Source: a virus
Direction: 5' to 3' (one strand)
DNA: 30,876 nt
IMG/VR virus record: IMGVR_UViG_3300033183_000166
Coordinates: 1 to 30,876 of that record
The notes under the pieces are model-generated. The model was not told where the DNA came from, did no database searches, and worked only from the letters and a program-made list of their open reading frames with translations. The translations under genes were made by a program, and so were the position numbers. Below, in pieces: positions 8,169-14,403 of the stretch. How positions within the stretch are numbered: position 1 is the first letter of the stretch; each line of letters starts with the position of its first letter.

Positions 8169-8218
8169 TTTTTCTATCTTGGTTAACTGCTTTTGCATTG
8201 GGCTGGGTTTACGGCTGA
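8150..8218 (+). CDS. 22-residue hydrophobic peptide linking two lysis genes
   Basis: A very short ORF encodes a peptide starting MDVAQIVFLSWL and ending ALGWVYG, enough for one membrane helix. A GGGGG run lies 6 bases before the ATG. The start overlaps the end of the EF-hand gene by 19 bases, and its TGA forms TGATG with the next start. It therefore exactly fills the gap in an otherwise unbroken chain of coupled genes, which is the main argument for translation. It could be a small lysis regulator or simply a translational coupling device. There is no family evidence. Confidence 0.45.
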   Translation: MDVAQIVFLSWLTAFALGWVYG

Positions 8219-8421
8219 TGTACCAGGCAATCGTTGTGGCCTGCCTGGTCGGTAGCCCTGATGTTTGCATGTATATTGAAAGCCAGACATGGCAGCGCAC
8301 TGAGCCAGCATGCCAGAGCCGTGCTTTAGAGATTGCTGGCGCGGTACACAAGTACATGCCCAGATACAAGCCCATGCGATACCAATGCAAGCTGCATCCG
8401 AAAGGGGTTCTGTCATCATGA
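8218..8421 (+). CDS. Small four-cysteine protein, possibly exported
   Basis: A 67-residue protein that starts in a TGATG overlap with the preceding peptide ORF and ends in an overlap with the holin gene, so it is coupled on both sides. It has four cysteines (residues 9, 17, 32 and 57) spaced as C-x7-C-x14-C-x24-C, consistent with two disulphides in the periplasm. The N-terminus is hydrophobic (YQAIVVACLVG) but lacks the basic start of a standard signal peptide; VVAC could be read as a weak lipobox. The rest is Arg/Lys/Tyr-rich. Small cysteine-patterned proteins of this kind occur near phage lysis genes. The function is unknown; o-spanin or periplasmic inhibitor roles are possibilities only. 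Confidence 0.6.
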   Translation: MYQAIVVACLVGSPDVCMYIESQTWQRTEPACQSRALEIAGAVHKYMPRYKPMRYQCKLHPKGVLSS

Positions 8422-8852
8422 TGTCTTTGTTGGGTAGCCTGTTGGGCTTTGGCACCAGCTTCCTGCCAGAGGTCTTGAACTATTTCAAGGCTAGTCAGGA
8501 ACACAAACAGCGCATAGAGCTGTTGCGGGTGCAGTCAGATCTGAAACTTAAAGAGCTTGATATGCAGGCAGACATAAGCGAATCAAAAGGGATCTATGAG
8601 CATGACCGAAGCATTGATGCGGGATCTTTTGTTAATGCTCTGCGTGGTTCTGTACGCCCTGTCATAACCTACGCCTTTTTCGCTCTATTTTGCGCTGTAG
8701 AGGCGGTCATCGTTGTGAAGGTATTAGACGCCGGCGGTGATTGGAAAGCCGCTGTGGAGCTGTTGTGGAGCGGGGAAACGCAAGGTCTGTTCGCAGCCAT
8801 CATGTCCTTTTGGTTTGGTAACCGGGCTGTCAGCAAATATGTGAAGAGGTAG
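8418..8852 (+). CDS. Holin of the 3-TM gene-transfer-agent type
   Basis: A 144-residue protein matching the three-transmembrane holin family known from gene transfer agents and alphaproteobacterial phages. A hydrophobic N-terminus (MSLLGSLLGFGTSFLPEVL) is followed by a charged helix (HKQRIELLRVQSDLKLKELD), then the family-typical RGSVRPVITYAFFALFCAVE membrane segment, a polar loop, and the last hydrophobic stretch (TQGLFAAIMSFWFGNRAV). Holins open the inner membrane to let the endolysin reach the wall. The start overlaps the upstream stop (ATGA); a second ATG three bases on (8421) is equally possible. The endolysin gene begins 2 bases after the stop, supporting a holin-endolysin pair. Confidence 0.8.
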   Translation: MMSLLGSLLGFGTSFLPEVLNYFKASQEHKQRIELLRVQSDLKLKELDMQADISESKGIYEHDRSIDAGSFVNALRGSVRPVITYAFFALFCAVEAVIVVKVLDAGGDWKAAVELLWSGETQGLFAAIMSFWFGNRAVSKYVKR

Positions 8853-8854
8853 CT

Positions 8855-9301
8855 ATGCAGCTGTCACCTAACTTTAGCCTACAAGAGCTCACAAAATCTC
8901 AAACTGCTGAGCGTAAAGGTTTAGACAATACACCAGATTCCACGCAAATACTTGCGCTTGTGAAATTGTGTGAAAACATTTTGCAGCCAGTGCGGGACCA
9001 TTATGGCGTACCGTTTGTCCCAAGCTCTGGGTTTCGTAGCCCAGAGCTGTGCTTGGCTGTGGGTAGCAGTATCAAATCACAGCATGCTAAGGGTCAGGCA
9101 GCTGATTTTGAGGTGCCCGGCGTTAGCAATCTAGAGCTGGCTGAATGGATACGGGACAACCTAGAGTTCGATCAGCTCATTCTCGAATGTTACACAGGCG
9201 GCAACACCGGCTGGGTGCATTGCAGCTATGTGCATGAACCGCGCAAGCAGCTGCTGACATATGACCGAAACAATGGCTACCGGGAAGGGTTAATCGCATG
9301 A
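8855..9301 (+). CDS. Endolysin, M15-family zinc peptidase
   Basis: A 148-residue enzyme that should cut peptide cross-links of the cell wall (D-Ala-D-Ala or L-Ala-D-Glu type carboxypeptidase/endopeptidase). The M15 signature is visible: SQHAKGQAADF gives zinc ligands His77 and Asp84, and WVHCSY gives the third ligand His122. SSGFRSPELC at 58-66 is the usual substrate-side motif. The length is that of single-domain phage M15 endolysins, with no separate wall-binding domain and no signal peptide, so release depends on the adjacent holin. The ATG is preceded by a GAGG, and the stop overlaps the next gene in ATGA. Confidence 0.9.
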   Translation: MQLSPNFSLQELTKSQTAERKGLDNTPDSTQILALVKLCENILQPVRDHYGVPFVPSSGFRSPELCLAVGSSIKSQHAKGQAADFEVPGVSNLELAEWIRDNLEFDQLILECYTGGNTGWVHCSYVHEPRKQLLTYDRNNGYREGLIA

Positions 9302-9441
9302 GTCTATACGAGAACATGAACAAGCGCAAAGCCGCGGGCACCAGCCGTTCTAAAAAGAATAGCACTATTGATCCAAAGACCTGGTCCTATATGAAACAGA
9401 AAAAGGGCGGGTTCAAGCCTAAGAAGAAAGACAATGGCTAG
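9298..9441 (+). CDS. Small basic protein, marine-phage type
   Basis: A 47-residue, very basic protein (begins MSLYENMNKRKAAGTSRSKK, ends PKKKDNG) that starts in an ATGA overlap with the endolysin gene. Short proteins beginning MSLYxNxxKRKxAG are, from memory, frequent in marine phages and metagenomic contigs, always uncharacterised. Lys/Arg make up about a third of the chain, so nucleic acid or capsid-interior binding is possible. It overlaps the next gene by 8 bases. It is below the usual length cut of gene finders but well supported by coupling and recurrence. Confidence 0.65.
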   Translation: MSLYENMNKRKAAGTSRSKKNSTIDPKTWSYMKQKKGGFKPKKKDNG

Positions 9442-9715
9442 AGATCCGCGTCTGTCTCGCTTGGGGTTGTCTAGGTACAACCAGGCAAAGCGCACCCCTA
9501 ACCACCCAACCAAAAGCCATGTCGTTGTGGCGAAACAAGGCGACACGATCAAGACCATCAGGTTTGGTCAGCAGGGCGTCAAGGGTGCCGGCAAAAACCC
9601 TAAGACATCGAAAGAAAAGAACCGGCGTAAAAGCTTCATGGCCCGGCACAAAGGGTACATCCAGAAAGGCGGAAAGCTCAGCGGCTCCTACTGGGCCGCA
9701 AAGGTCAAATGGTAG
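9434..9715 (+). CDS. Conserved basic phage protein, function unknown
   Basis: A 93-residue basic protein. Recognisable segments are PNHPTKSHVVVAKQGDTIK, IRFGQQGVKGAGK, KNRRKSFMARHKGYI and a C-terminal YWAAKVKW. I recall close relatives across cyanophages and other marine phages, annotated as hypothetical. There is no membrane helix. The basic character and glycines would suit DNA or RNA contact. It is the last gene before the attachment region and shares the late operon with the lysis genes, starting 8 bases inside the previous gene. If the phage integrates, this gene lies right at one prophage end. Confidence 0.7.
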   Translation: MARDPRLSRLGLSRYNQAKRTPNHPTKSHVVVAKQGDTIKTIRFGQQGVKGAGKNPKTSKEKNRRKSFMARHKGYIQKGGKLSGSYWAAKVKW

Positions 9716-9716
9716 T

Positions 9717-9761
9717 GTACTACTTTGTACTACTTTGTACTACTTTTTGGCGTTGTACTAC
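9717..9761 (+). repeat. Left arm-type repeats of attP (four GTACTAC copies)
   Basis: GTACTAC occurs at 9717-9723, 9727-9733, 9745-9751 and 9755-9761, as two pairs. Within each pair the copies are 10 bp apart (one helical turn, TTTGTACTAC unit), and the pairs are 28 bp apart. Regularly phased short repeats on one side of a tRNA core, next to an integrase gene, are what arm-type integrase sites look like. The same word recurs on the other side of the core. Confidence 0.7.
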
Positions 9762-9850
9762 TTTGTACTACGTCCCTAGACGGCCACTCAGTGGGTCTGT
9801 AAGCCCCTGTATTCCTTCATATTCGCCGCAGATGGTACAATTTCGCCGCA

Positions 9851-9895
<45 letters not shown>

Positions 9896-9927
9896 TCATT
9901 TAATTATTATATTTCAATAGTTTAATC

Positions 9928-9960
9928 CGCCCCCAGCCGGTAAGGCCGGGGGCGTTTTTT
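9928..9960 (+). terminator. Rho-independent terminator after the tRNA core
   Basis: A 7-bp stem CGCCCCC/GGGGGCG (928-934 with 948-954 of the 9-kb block), extended by GCC/GGC around a GGTAA loop, is followed by six T. It ends late transcription coming through attP and shields the integrase promoter. It may also replace the host tRNA terminator after integration. Confidence 0.85.
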
Positions 9961-9967
9961 GCGTTTT

Positions 9968-9986
9968 GTACTACTTTTTGTACTAC
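9968..9986 (+). repeat. Right arm-type repeats of attP (two GTACTAC copies)
   Basis: GTACTAC at 9968-9974 and 9980-9986 (12 bp apart), each followed by a T run. It is the same word and orientation as the four copies left of the core, giving a 4 + 2 arrangement around the tRNA fragment. It lies between the terminator and the integrase promoter, so integrase bound here could also affect its own transcription. Confidence 0.65.
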
Positions 9987-10002
9987 TTTTTTGCTGCCCC
10001 TC

Positions 10003-10031
10003 TTGATATCCTTGACATTAGATGTCATATT
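10003..10031 (+). promoter_or_regulatory. Predicted integrase promoter
   Basis: TTGATA (10003-10008) and CATATT (10026-10031) are separated by exactly 17 bases, and each is close to the sigma-70 hexamers. The start of transcription would be near 10038. That excludes the upstream ATG at 10022 as the integrase start and supports the ATG at 10064. Confidence 0.5.
10012..10028 (+). promoter_or_regulatory. Putative repressor operator in the integrase promoter
   Basis: TTGACATTAGATGTCAT is a 17-bp near-palindrome (TTGACA-N5-TGTCAT) filling the spacer between the proposed -35 and -10. It shares 13 of 17 bases with the site at the recombination promoter and the same half-sites with the two at the repressor/Cro switch. 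A related 19-bp palindrome, TTGATTCGTAAGAGATCAA, follows at 10031-10049. Confidence 0.55.
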
Positions 10032-10063
10032 TGATTCGTAAGAGATCAAAAAAGGGTGAGAAT

Positions 10064-11215
10064 ATGAAACAGCTTAAAGTCAAATACAACGAGGCGCGCG
10101 GGTATTGGGTGATCAATGCCCGGCGCCTAGGTTTGAATGACAGGCACGGCAATTTCGCAACGGAACAAGAGGCGCGCGCTGAAGCTGACCGGCTGCTAGC
10201 CCAGCACACTCTTGGCATGGTTATAGAGCACGGCCAAGGCGTCACTGGCGCTGAGGCCATCGACAAATTTCTAGCCATGCAACAACAGCGTTGGGTAGAT
10301 GGCGTTTTATCTACCGGCCATTTGAATGATATTCGACGGTCAGTAAGCTACTGCGCCAACATTCGTATTGAAGGCAAACCATTTGCCAAGCATGATCTTA
10401 ACAAGTTGTTGCGTCGGGCGGTGCGTGATGAGGTATCGTCGGCATTGGTCCGGGGTATCAAGGCAGAAGGCAAAAGCAAAGCAACAGCTGAGAAACGCAT
10501 CAAAAGCTTTAAGCTGTTTATAAATTACTGCGTGATCAAAGGCTGGGCTGACATCAACCCGCTGGATAAAGTAACGCTTGGCATGTCCAGCGAGATATCA
10601 AACCGGGCACCACGCATCCAACCAGAAGCCATGCAGCGCCTTGCTAGTATTGGGATCGACGGCGAAAAGCTAAAATGGCAAGCCGCTGTTCTGCTCGCTC
10701 TGTCTTCCGGCATGCGGCAAGGCGAACTGCGCGCATTGCAGTGGGGTTGTGTCGATTACAAAGCGAGCGGCGTTAAGATACAACAGGCTATGGCACATGA
10801 CTCAAACTCAGACATCAAGGTGCCAAAAACCAAACGTGGGTTCCGTTTCATCCCACTGCCGGCTGAGGTCATGCAGAAACTGCGCGAGCTCCAGCTGCAA
10901 TCACCATACAGCCAAGCTGATGATTTTGTCATAGCTTCAAGCGTTGGGACGCCGACGATGAAAAGGCAGCTGGCACGTTTGATCAAGCGCTGTTGCGAGC
11001 GCGCCGGCATCGATCCTATTTTGTGGGGTGACATGCGGCATTTCTTTGCCAGTGTGCAGCTGTCGGGCCTGGGCGAGGATTGGGCTGAGGTAGCCAGCTT
11101 GATGGGCCACAGCAACAGCGCGTTCACATATCGGCAATATGGGCACTATGTGAAGAATGAAGCCAAGCAGGACAAAGCCCGCTCAGCTGCATCTGCCGCA
11201 ATCTTTGGGGGCTAA
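10064..11215 (+). CDS. int: Tyrosine-recombinase integrase
   Basis: A 383-residue site-specific recombinase that should integrate the phage at tRNA-Asp. The N-terminus (MKQLKVKYNEARGYWVINA) is an arm-binding-like domain, followed by a core-binding domain (about 70-170) and the catalytic domain (about 180-375). Visible active-site residues are Arg218 (SSGMRQGEL), the beta-hairpin lysine region (KVPKTKRGFRFIPL), Arg325 (DMRHFF), His in LMGHSN, and nucleophile Tyr359 (RQYGHY). The first His of the usual HxxR motif is Gly322 here, an unusual substitution. Start chosen at 10064: AGGGTGAG lies just upstream, and the earlier ATG at 10022 is inside the predicted promoter. It converges on the minus-strand operon, with stop codons overlapping. 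Confidence 0.93.
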   Translation: MKQLKVKYNEARGYWVINARRLGLNDRHGNFATEQEARAEADRLLAQHTLGMVIEHGQGVTGAEAIDKFLAMQQQRWVDGVLSTGHLNDIRRSVSYCANIRIEGKPFAKHDLNKLLRRAVRDEVSSALVRGIKAEGKSKATAEKRIKSFKLFINYCVIKGWADINPLDKVTLGMSSEISNRAPRIQPEAMQRLASIGIDGEKLKWQAAVLLALSSGMRQGELRALQWGCVDYKASGVKIQQAMAHDSNSDIKVPKTKRGFRFIPLPAEVMQKLRELQLQSPYSQADDFVIASSVGTPTMKRQLARLIKRCCERAGIDPILWGDMRHFFASVQLSGLGEDWAEVASLMGHSNSAFTYRQYGHYVKNEAKQDKARSAASAAIFGG

Positions 11216-11340
11216 AACAAACCCAGCTTGGCGGCTATCTTTTTATACCAGGGCAAAGCATCGTAACGGCGCTTTGCCCCATATTTTTTCGAGGCAGCGG
11301 ATTGTTTAATCCGTTGCGCTGGGGTCCACTTTCTTCCCAT
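11212..11340 (-). CDS. Small basic protein at the end of the recombination operon
   Basis: A 42-residue basic ORF starting MGRKWTPAQRIKQSAASKKY and ending PWYKKIAAKLGLF. GGAG lies 6 bases before its ATG, a good ribosome-binding site. It overlaps the end of the upstream gene in another frame (35 bases), and its stop overlaps the stop of the convergent integrase gene. It is the last gene of the minus-strand operon. About a third of its residues are Lys or Arg, so nucleic acid binding is possible. A regulator of integration (excisionase-sized) is conceivable from its position next to int, but no HTH is evident. Confidence 0.5.
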   Translation of the reverse strand: MGRKWTPAQRIKQSAASKKYGAKRRYDALPWYKKIAAKLGLF

Positions 11341-11575
11341 TTTCGACTCCATCATAGATTGCATGGCCGGTCATCACTTTGACTTGCCACTGGGTTCCGA
11401 ACCGCTTGTATAGGCTGTGCAGATGCTTATCATCCGTTTGACGTGCGGCTTCATCCAACAGCCGGTAGACTAATCGGCAGTCCTCGACTGACATCCAAAC
11501 CGGAAACCCATCGGGCCGGTTCAAAATAGCTTTGTCGATGTATTCAGCGGTGTTTTTGTAAAGTTTGCCGAACAT
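11306..11575 (-). CDS. Recombination-operon protein, unknown
   Basis: An 89-residue protein (starts MFGKLYKNTAEYIDKAILNR) with predominantly helical, charged sequence and the segments WMSVEDCRLVYRLLDEAARQ and LYKRFGTQWQVK. I recognise no family. Its ATG overlaps the upstream stop in TGATG, showing coupling within the minus-strand operon that also carries ERF and the PD-(D/E)XK nuclease. The DDKHLHSLYKRF stretch resembles small helical phage proteins of unknown role. No membrane segment or metal site is seen. Confidence 0.6.
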   Translation of the reverse strand: MFGKLYKNTAEYIDKAILNRPDGFPVWMSVEDCRLVYRLLDEAARQTDDKHLHSLYKRFGTQWQVKVMTGHAIYDGVENGKKVDPSATD

Positions 11576-11766
11576 CAGTTTTCATCTTTCAATTGTTCAA
11601 TGCCGGCCTCAATGAACCTAGCGCCCATGTCCAGCATTTGTTTAGCCGTTACCGATTTGCAGACCAATTTCCCCATCACCACCAGTCTGATTTCCCCCGG
11701 CACCGGGATGATCAACGTCTGTGAGTTGAAAGAGTTGGGCAGCTGGAATCCAGAAAGATCGTCCAT
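11575..11766 (-). CDS. Small recombination-operon protein overlapping the HTH gene
   Basis: The frame is open from 11862, but the likely start is the ATG at 11766, giving 63 residues (MDDLSGFQLPNSF..., then IIPVPGEIRLVVMGK and a helical C-terminus EAGIEQLKDEN). The upstream part merely repeats the coding strand of the HTH gene in another frame. Only the last 67 bases lie outside that gene, but the TGATG junction with the following gene and the protein-like beta/helix pattern argue that it is translated. A start at 11829 (95-residue frame, residue 12) cannot be excluded. Function unknown. Confidence 0.45.
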   Translation of the reverse strand: MDDLSGFQLPNSFNSQTLIIPVPGEIRLVVMGKLVCKSVTAKQMLDMGARFIEAGIEQLKDEN

Positions 11767-11896
11767 CTTTTGTGGATTTGAGCTGTCCGTTTTTGATCCA
11801 GCGATAGATTCGTTTTCTGGTTGTTGCATTCCATTCGCCCCACAAAAATTCAGCTGCCTCACGCGGCGTAAACATTGCTTTAGTTTGATTGCTCAT
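11642..11896 (-). CDS. HTH (excisionase/MerR-type) DNA-binding protein
   Basis: An 84-residue protein with a winged-helix domain of the HTH_17/excisionase kind in residues 8-60: FTPREAAEFLWGEW, TTRKRIYRWIKNGQLKS, and a wing with DGRSFWIPAAQL. The C-terminal 25 residues are Gly-rich and disordered. Such proteins serve as excisionase (directing excision by Int) or as small repressors. Its place in the operon controlled from the recombination promoter fits an Xis-like role, but several phage HTH_17 proteins have other jobs. The start overlaps the upstream gene by 17 bases. An ATG at residue 8 (11875) is an alternative. Confidence 0.65.
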   Translation of the reverse strand: MSNQTKAMFTPREAAEFLWGEWNATTRKRIYRWIKNGQLKSTKDGRSFWIPAAQLFQLTDVDHPGAGGNQTGGDGEIGLQIGNG

Positions 11897-12302
11897 AGCC
11901 GCCCCCATAGCCGCCTGTAGGCGCCGCCGGACCAGGGAAACCACCAGGACTAGGGGCCGCTGGTGCAGGGGCCGCTGGTGGGGCTTGTGGAGCCGGCGCT
12001 GGTGGTGGCGCGGCTTGTGCCGGCTGAACTGAGTCCAGGATTTCCTTTTTCCTGTCATCAGGAAGAAACAAGCTGAAGCGGCAAGCCTCATCCCAGCTTT
12101 TTTCGTCGCCATTCTGCGTGACGATCTGGATCTGCACGGCTGGCGTTGCGTCATTCAAGACATAATAACGCTCAAGCGCGTCCACCAAAGCAGCATCCTT
12201 TTCGATATTGAACCAAAAGGACGCCTCGATTTTTTGCCCATGCTCAAGGTTAGCCTTTAGCTTTAGGTTGCTGTTTTTGAATTGCGGTTTTTTACCGGCC
12301 AT
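11880..12302 (-). CDS. Recombination-associated protein, SSB-like in layout
   Basis: A 140-residue protein starting MAGKKPQFKNSNLKLKANLE. The first ~95 residues look like a compact beta-rich domain (SFWFNIEKDAAL, VQIQIVTQNGDEKSW). The last ~45 are an Ala/Pro/Gly linker (PPPAPAPQAPPAAPAPAAPS) ending GGYGGGYEQSN. A folded domain plus a long flexible tail, directly downstream of an ERF recombinase, is how phage single-strand DNA-binding proteins often look, but the acidic SSB tip is absent and I cannot show an OB fold. The start at 12302 overlaps the ERF stop as TAATG; the longer reading from 12329 is unnecessary. Confidence 0.6.
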   Translation of the reverse strand: MAGKKPQFKNSNLKLKANLEHGQKIEASFWFNIEKDAALVDALERYYVLNDATPAVQIQIVTQNGDEKSWDEACRFSLFLPDDRKKEILDSVQPAQAAPPPAPAPQAPPAAPAPAAPSPGGFPGPAAPTGGYGGGYEQSN

Positions 12303-12964
12303 TACATCGACTCCATTACGTTTTCCCATGCCTCATTCAAGCTTCTGAACAGCCCTGGGTAATGCTGCTCTAGCGTCTTCAAATTGTTTTCTTGTTCATT
12401 AGCCCACGCTTGCGCTGCCGGCTTGTTCATGGACCGGACGCTTCTCAGCTGGGTTTCATACCAATTCTGCCAAACGTCATCCTGTTCATGCGCGGTTGAT
12501 TGCTGGGCTTGCTTTGTTTGCTGCGTGTCCGCGACGACGATTTCAGTATTGTCGAAGGCGTCGGCATCATCATTGTCGCCGGTACTGATCAGCAGCAAGC
12601 CTCGCAGGAATTGTTTCAAGGCATACGACTGTGCGCTACCGCTGGTCTGAGCCCCGGTGACCATCAGAAACACCACGCTTTTCTGTGGCGCTGTTTGCTG
12701 CCCGCTACTGTGCGCGACAACAAACTCAAAAACATACTTGGCCCACATCTTGTTTGCCTGTGGTATCAGCTCATAGTCCACGCAATTTGGCTGTATGTGC
12801 AGGCCATGCGCGGCACATATCGGGCGGCATAGATCCATAAACGCATCGATGCCGGCATAGTCATAGTTTGCATGCGCGTTGCGGCTCTCTTTTTCCAGCC
12901 TCTTGATATCACCCATGGCAGCTGCAATCGCGGTATGCAGCTCTTTGTTCACTGTTTCAGTCAT
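12302..12964 (-). CDS. ERF-family single-strand annealing recombinase
   Basis: A 220-residue ssDNA-annealing protein of the ERF superfamily, expected to anneal complementary strands during phage recombination or genome circularisation. The family core is in residues 104-135: GAQTSGSAQSYALKQFLRG followed by LLISTGDNDDAD. The N-terminal helices (KRLEKESRNAHANYDYAGID) also match ERF proteins. The C-terminal third is a Gln/Glu/Asn-rich helical tail. The ATG at 12964 has AGAGGG 5 bases upstream; the GTG two codons earlier is less likely. It pairs with the PD-(D/E)XK nuclease upstream in the same operon, giving a Red/Erf-like exonuclease-annealase module. Confidence 0.88.
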   Translation of the reverse strand: MTETVNKELHTAIAAAMGDIKRLEKESRNAHANYDYAGIDAFMDLCRPICAAHGLHIQPNCVDYELIPQANKMWAKYVFEFVVAHSSGQQTAPQKSVVFLMVTGAQTSGSAQSYALKQFLRGLLLISTGDNDDADAFDNTEIVVADTQQTKQAQQSTAHEQDDVWQNWYETQLRSVRSMNKPAAQAWANEQENNLKTLEQHYPGLFRSLNEAWENVMESM

Positions 12965-13295
12965 TGTCACCCTCTACTGTTCGCGTTCCAAAAATGCCGG
13001 CGTGTTGCGGATTGTTCCGCATCCAAAGCCTGGCGTAATACGGTTTGTGATGGTCGTTGATCTTCAGCGGCTCACCATCCGCTGTGCTATCGGTCAGGAC
13101 GATATTTGTTTCCCAACGGATGCGCTCAATGATCATCTGTGAGCCAACCCGCTCATAGCCCTTGGCGATGGCCTCGCGTGTGAAGCGGTCCCACAGCTTG
13201 TAGACAATCGGGTTGGCTTGATGAAAATCCAGAAACCTGGCTTCACGGGCGTTGCGCGGCACGGCCAGCGCTTCAAATAATGATTGCTGGACCAT
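12957..13295 (-). CDS. Conserved phage protein of the recombination operon
   Basis: A 112-residue protein starting MVQQSLFEALAVPRNAREAR. Recognisable are FLDFHQANPIVYKLWDRFTREAIAKGYER, RIRWETNIV and KINDHHKPYYARLWMRNNP. I recall this pattern from hypothetical phage proteins lying in early or recombination regions, often annotated as unknown or loosely as DNA-binding. The start at 13295 has GGGGGTG 5 bases upstream; the frame is open to 13343 but the extra residues look like shadow sequence. It overlaps the ERF gene by 8 bases. Many conserved His/Trp/Tyr residues suggest a folded enzyme or nucleic acid binder. Function not known. Confidence 0.65.
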   Translation of the reverse strand: MVQQSLFEALAVPRNAREARFLDFHQANPIVYKLWDRFTREAIAKGYERVGSQMIIERIRWETNIVLTDSTADGEPLKINDHHKPYYARLWMRNNPQHAGIFGTRTVEGDND

Positions 13296-13297
13296 GG

Positions 13298-13471
13298 CTA
13301 CACCCCCGGCGTCATTGCAAAGATCACGGTGACCGACCACCACAAGCCCAGCAAGACAGCGTAAAGCATTACAAAAAAGCCTATGACCCGGACCACAGAC
13401 CTAGTGATCCGAAACGTCCGGCGTACCGACGGGCTTGCGTTATCGATATGCATGCGAATCAATTTGTTCAT
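13298..13471 (-). CDS. Small single-pass membrane protein
   Basis: A 57-residue protein starting MNKLIRMHIDNASPSVRRTF. A basic N-terminus (residues 1-27) precedes one transmembrane helix (VIGFFVMLYAVLLGLWWSV and following). The basic-inside rule puts the N-terminus in the cytoplasm. GGGG lies 5 bases before the ATG, and the start overlaps the nuclease stop in ATGA, so it is coupled. A membrane protein expressed with recombination genes could act in superinfection exclusion, but there is no family evidence. Confidence 0.6.
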   Translation of the reverse strand: MNKLIRMHIDNASPSVRRTFRITRSVVRVIGFFVMLYAVLLGLWWSVTVIFAMTPGV

Positions 13472-14394
13472 TTGAACCCCCATAGCTTTTTGGCTTCATC
13501 CAAAACGTCGGGGTGCACATCCCACCCCCACAGATGGCCGAAATCAGGCTCGACCAGCAGCAGCAGTTCGTCGGTACTGCTTGCAGCTCTCATTTGGTTT
13601 TCACGGATTTTGCATTTAGCGATGACATGGCGCAGCGCAGCGTCTAGGCCGTCATCAGTGAGGTGATCGTCATTGCGCCCGGTATAGACAGCATTGCTGC
13701 CGGCACGGGCGTACACGATAGCCTGTGGCTTGTTAGTGCCAGCACGGTAGCCAGACACTTGGCACAAGTGAGACCAGGTCGGCGTCTTGGGCATGCTAGC
13801 CGCCCGCTTGCCGGACTTAGCGCGCTGGTCAACCGTTGACCATTTGGTCTTCAGCTCTATCTGTTGGCTGAAATCTGGCTTGCCGTAGTAAGGCAGCTGG
13901 CAACCGGCTAGTTTGGTATAGACATCAGTCTCGCCTATCAGCTGGTTAATCCCCAGCTGGCTTGCTGCATCCTGTATGCCATCAACAGCGGCGCGCAAGA
14001 CCTCAGCAAACTCACCCCGGTTGATTTCATGCTTGGCTTTGTCTTTGCCGTCATCCCAATCCCGCGGCACATACTGGCTGAACATATCAGCGCCCAGCTC
14101 GACGGCCTCTTCAATGGATATTGGGTGGTCGCCCAGCAATACTTTTTCAGCCAGCACTTGCACGGTACGCCCGGCAAACATATTGGCATTGTCGTTGTCG
14201 TATAGCTTGACGATGTGGCGGGCTAGATCGCTATCGCCATCTTTTTCGCCCTTAAGGATTTCCCAAGCCAAAGAGACTTTTGGCCTGGTGTAACATTTGT
14301 CGAAATACGTCCGGCATAAGGGCCGGCTCTCTGGATTGCTGTGCCAGTAATAATTCTTTGCCTTGGCAAAATCTGGCGTTGTGGTGATACCCAT
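13468..14394 (-). CDS. PD-(D/E)XK (RecB/Cas4-like) exonuclease
   Basis: A 308-residue nuclease, first gene of the recombination operon. The catalytic pattern is present: GKPDF (Asp174), then IELKTKW (Glu180, Lys182), then the helix motif LCQVSGY (Gln212), as in the PDDEXK_1/RecB-like group. Thr/Glu near GETDVY (about 155) complete the acidic face. Phage enzymes of this group resect 5' strands to load an annealing protein; the ERF protein three genes downstream is the natural partner. The start codon ATG lies about 25 bases downstream of the predicted transcription start. No Fe-S cysteine set like that of Cas4 is seen. Confidence 0.82.
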   Translation of the reverse strand: MGITTTPDFAKAKNYYWHSNPESRPLCRTYFDKCYTRPKVSLAWEILKGEKDGDSDLARHIVKLYDNDNANMFAGRTVQVLAEKVLLGDHPISIEEAVELGADMFSQYVPRDWDDGKDKAKHEINRGEFAEVLRAAVDGIQDAASQLGINQLIGETDVYTKLAGCQLPYYGKPDFSQQIELKTKWSTVDQRAKSGKRAASMPKTPTWSHLCQVSGYRAGTNKPQAIVYARAGSNAVYTGRNDDHLTDDGLDAALRHVIAKCKIRENQMRAASSTDELLLLVEPDFGHLWGWDVHPDVLDEAKKLWGFK

Positions 14395-14403
14395 CTACAC
14401 AAA

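Noticed and set aside
8097-8504. Minus-strand ORFs of 90-135 residues across the lysis genes
   Set aside because: The plus strand has a continuous chain of overlapping start and stop codons, and the minus ORFs have no recognisable domain.
10022-10063. Integrase start at the first ATG
   Set aside because: It falls inside the predicted promoter/operator; the ATG at 10064 has the ribosome-binding site.
11642-12154. Long reading (170 residues) of the HTH gene
   Set aside because: The first 86 residues are a His/Arg/Pro-rich out-of-frame copy of the upstream SSB-like gene; the HTH domain starts at the internal ATG.
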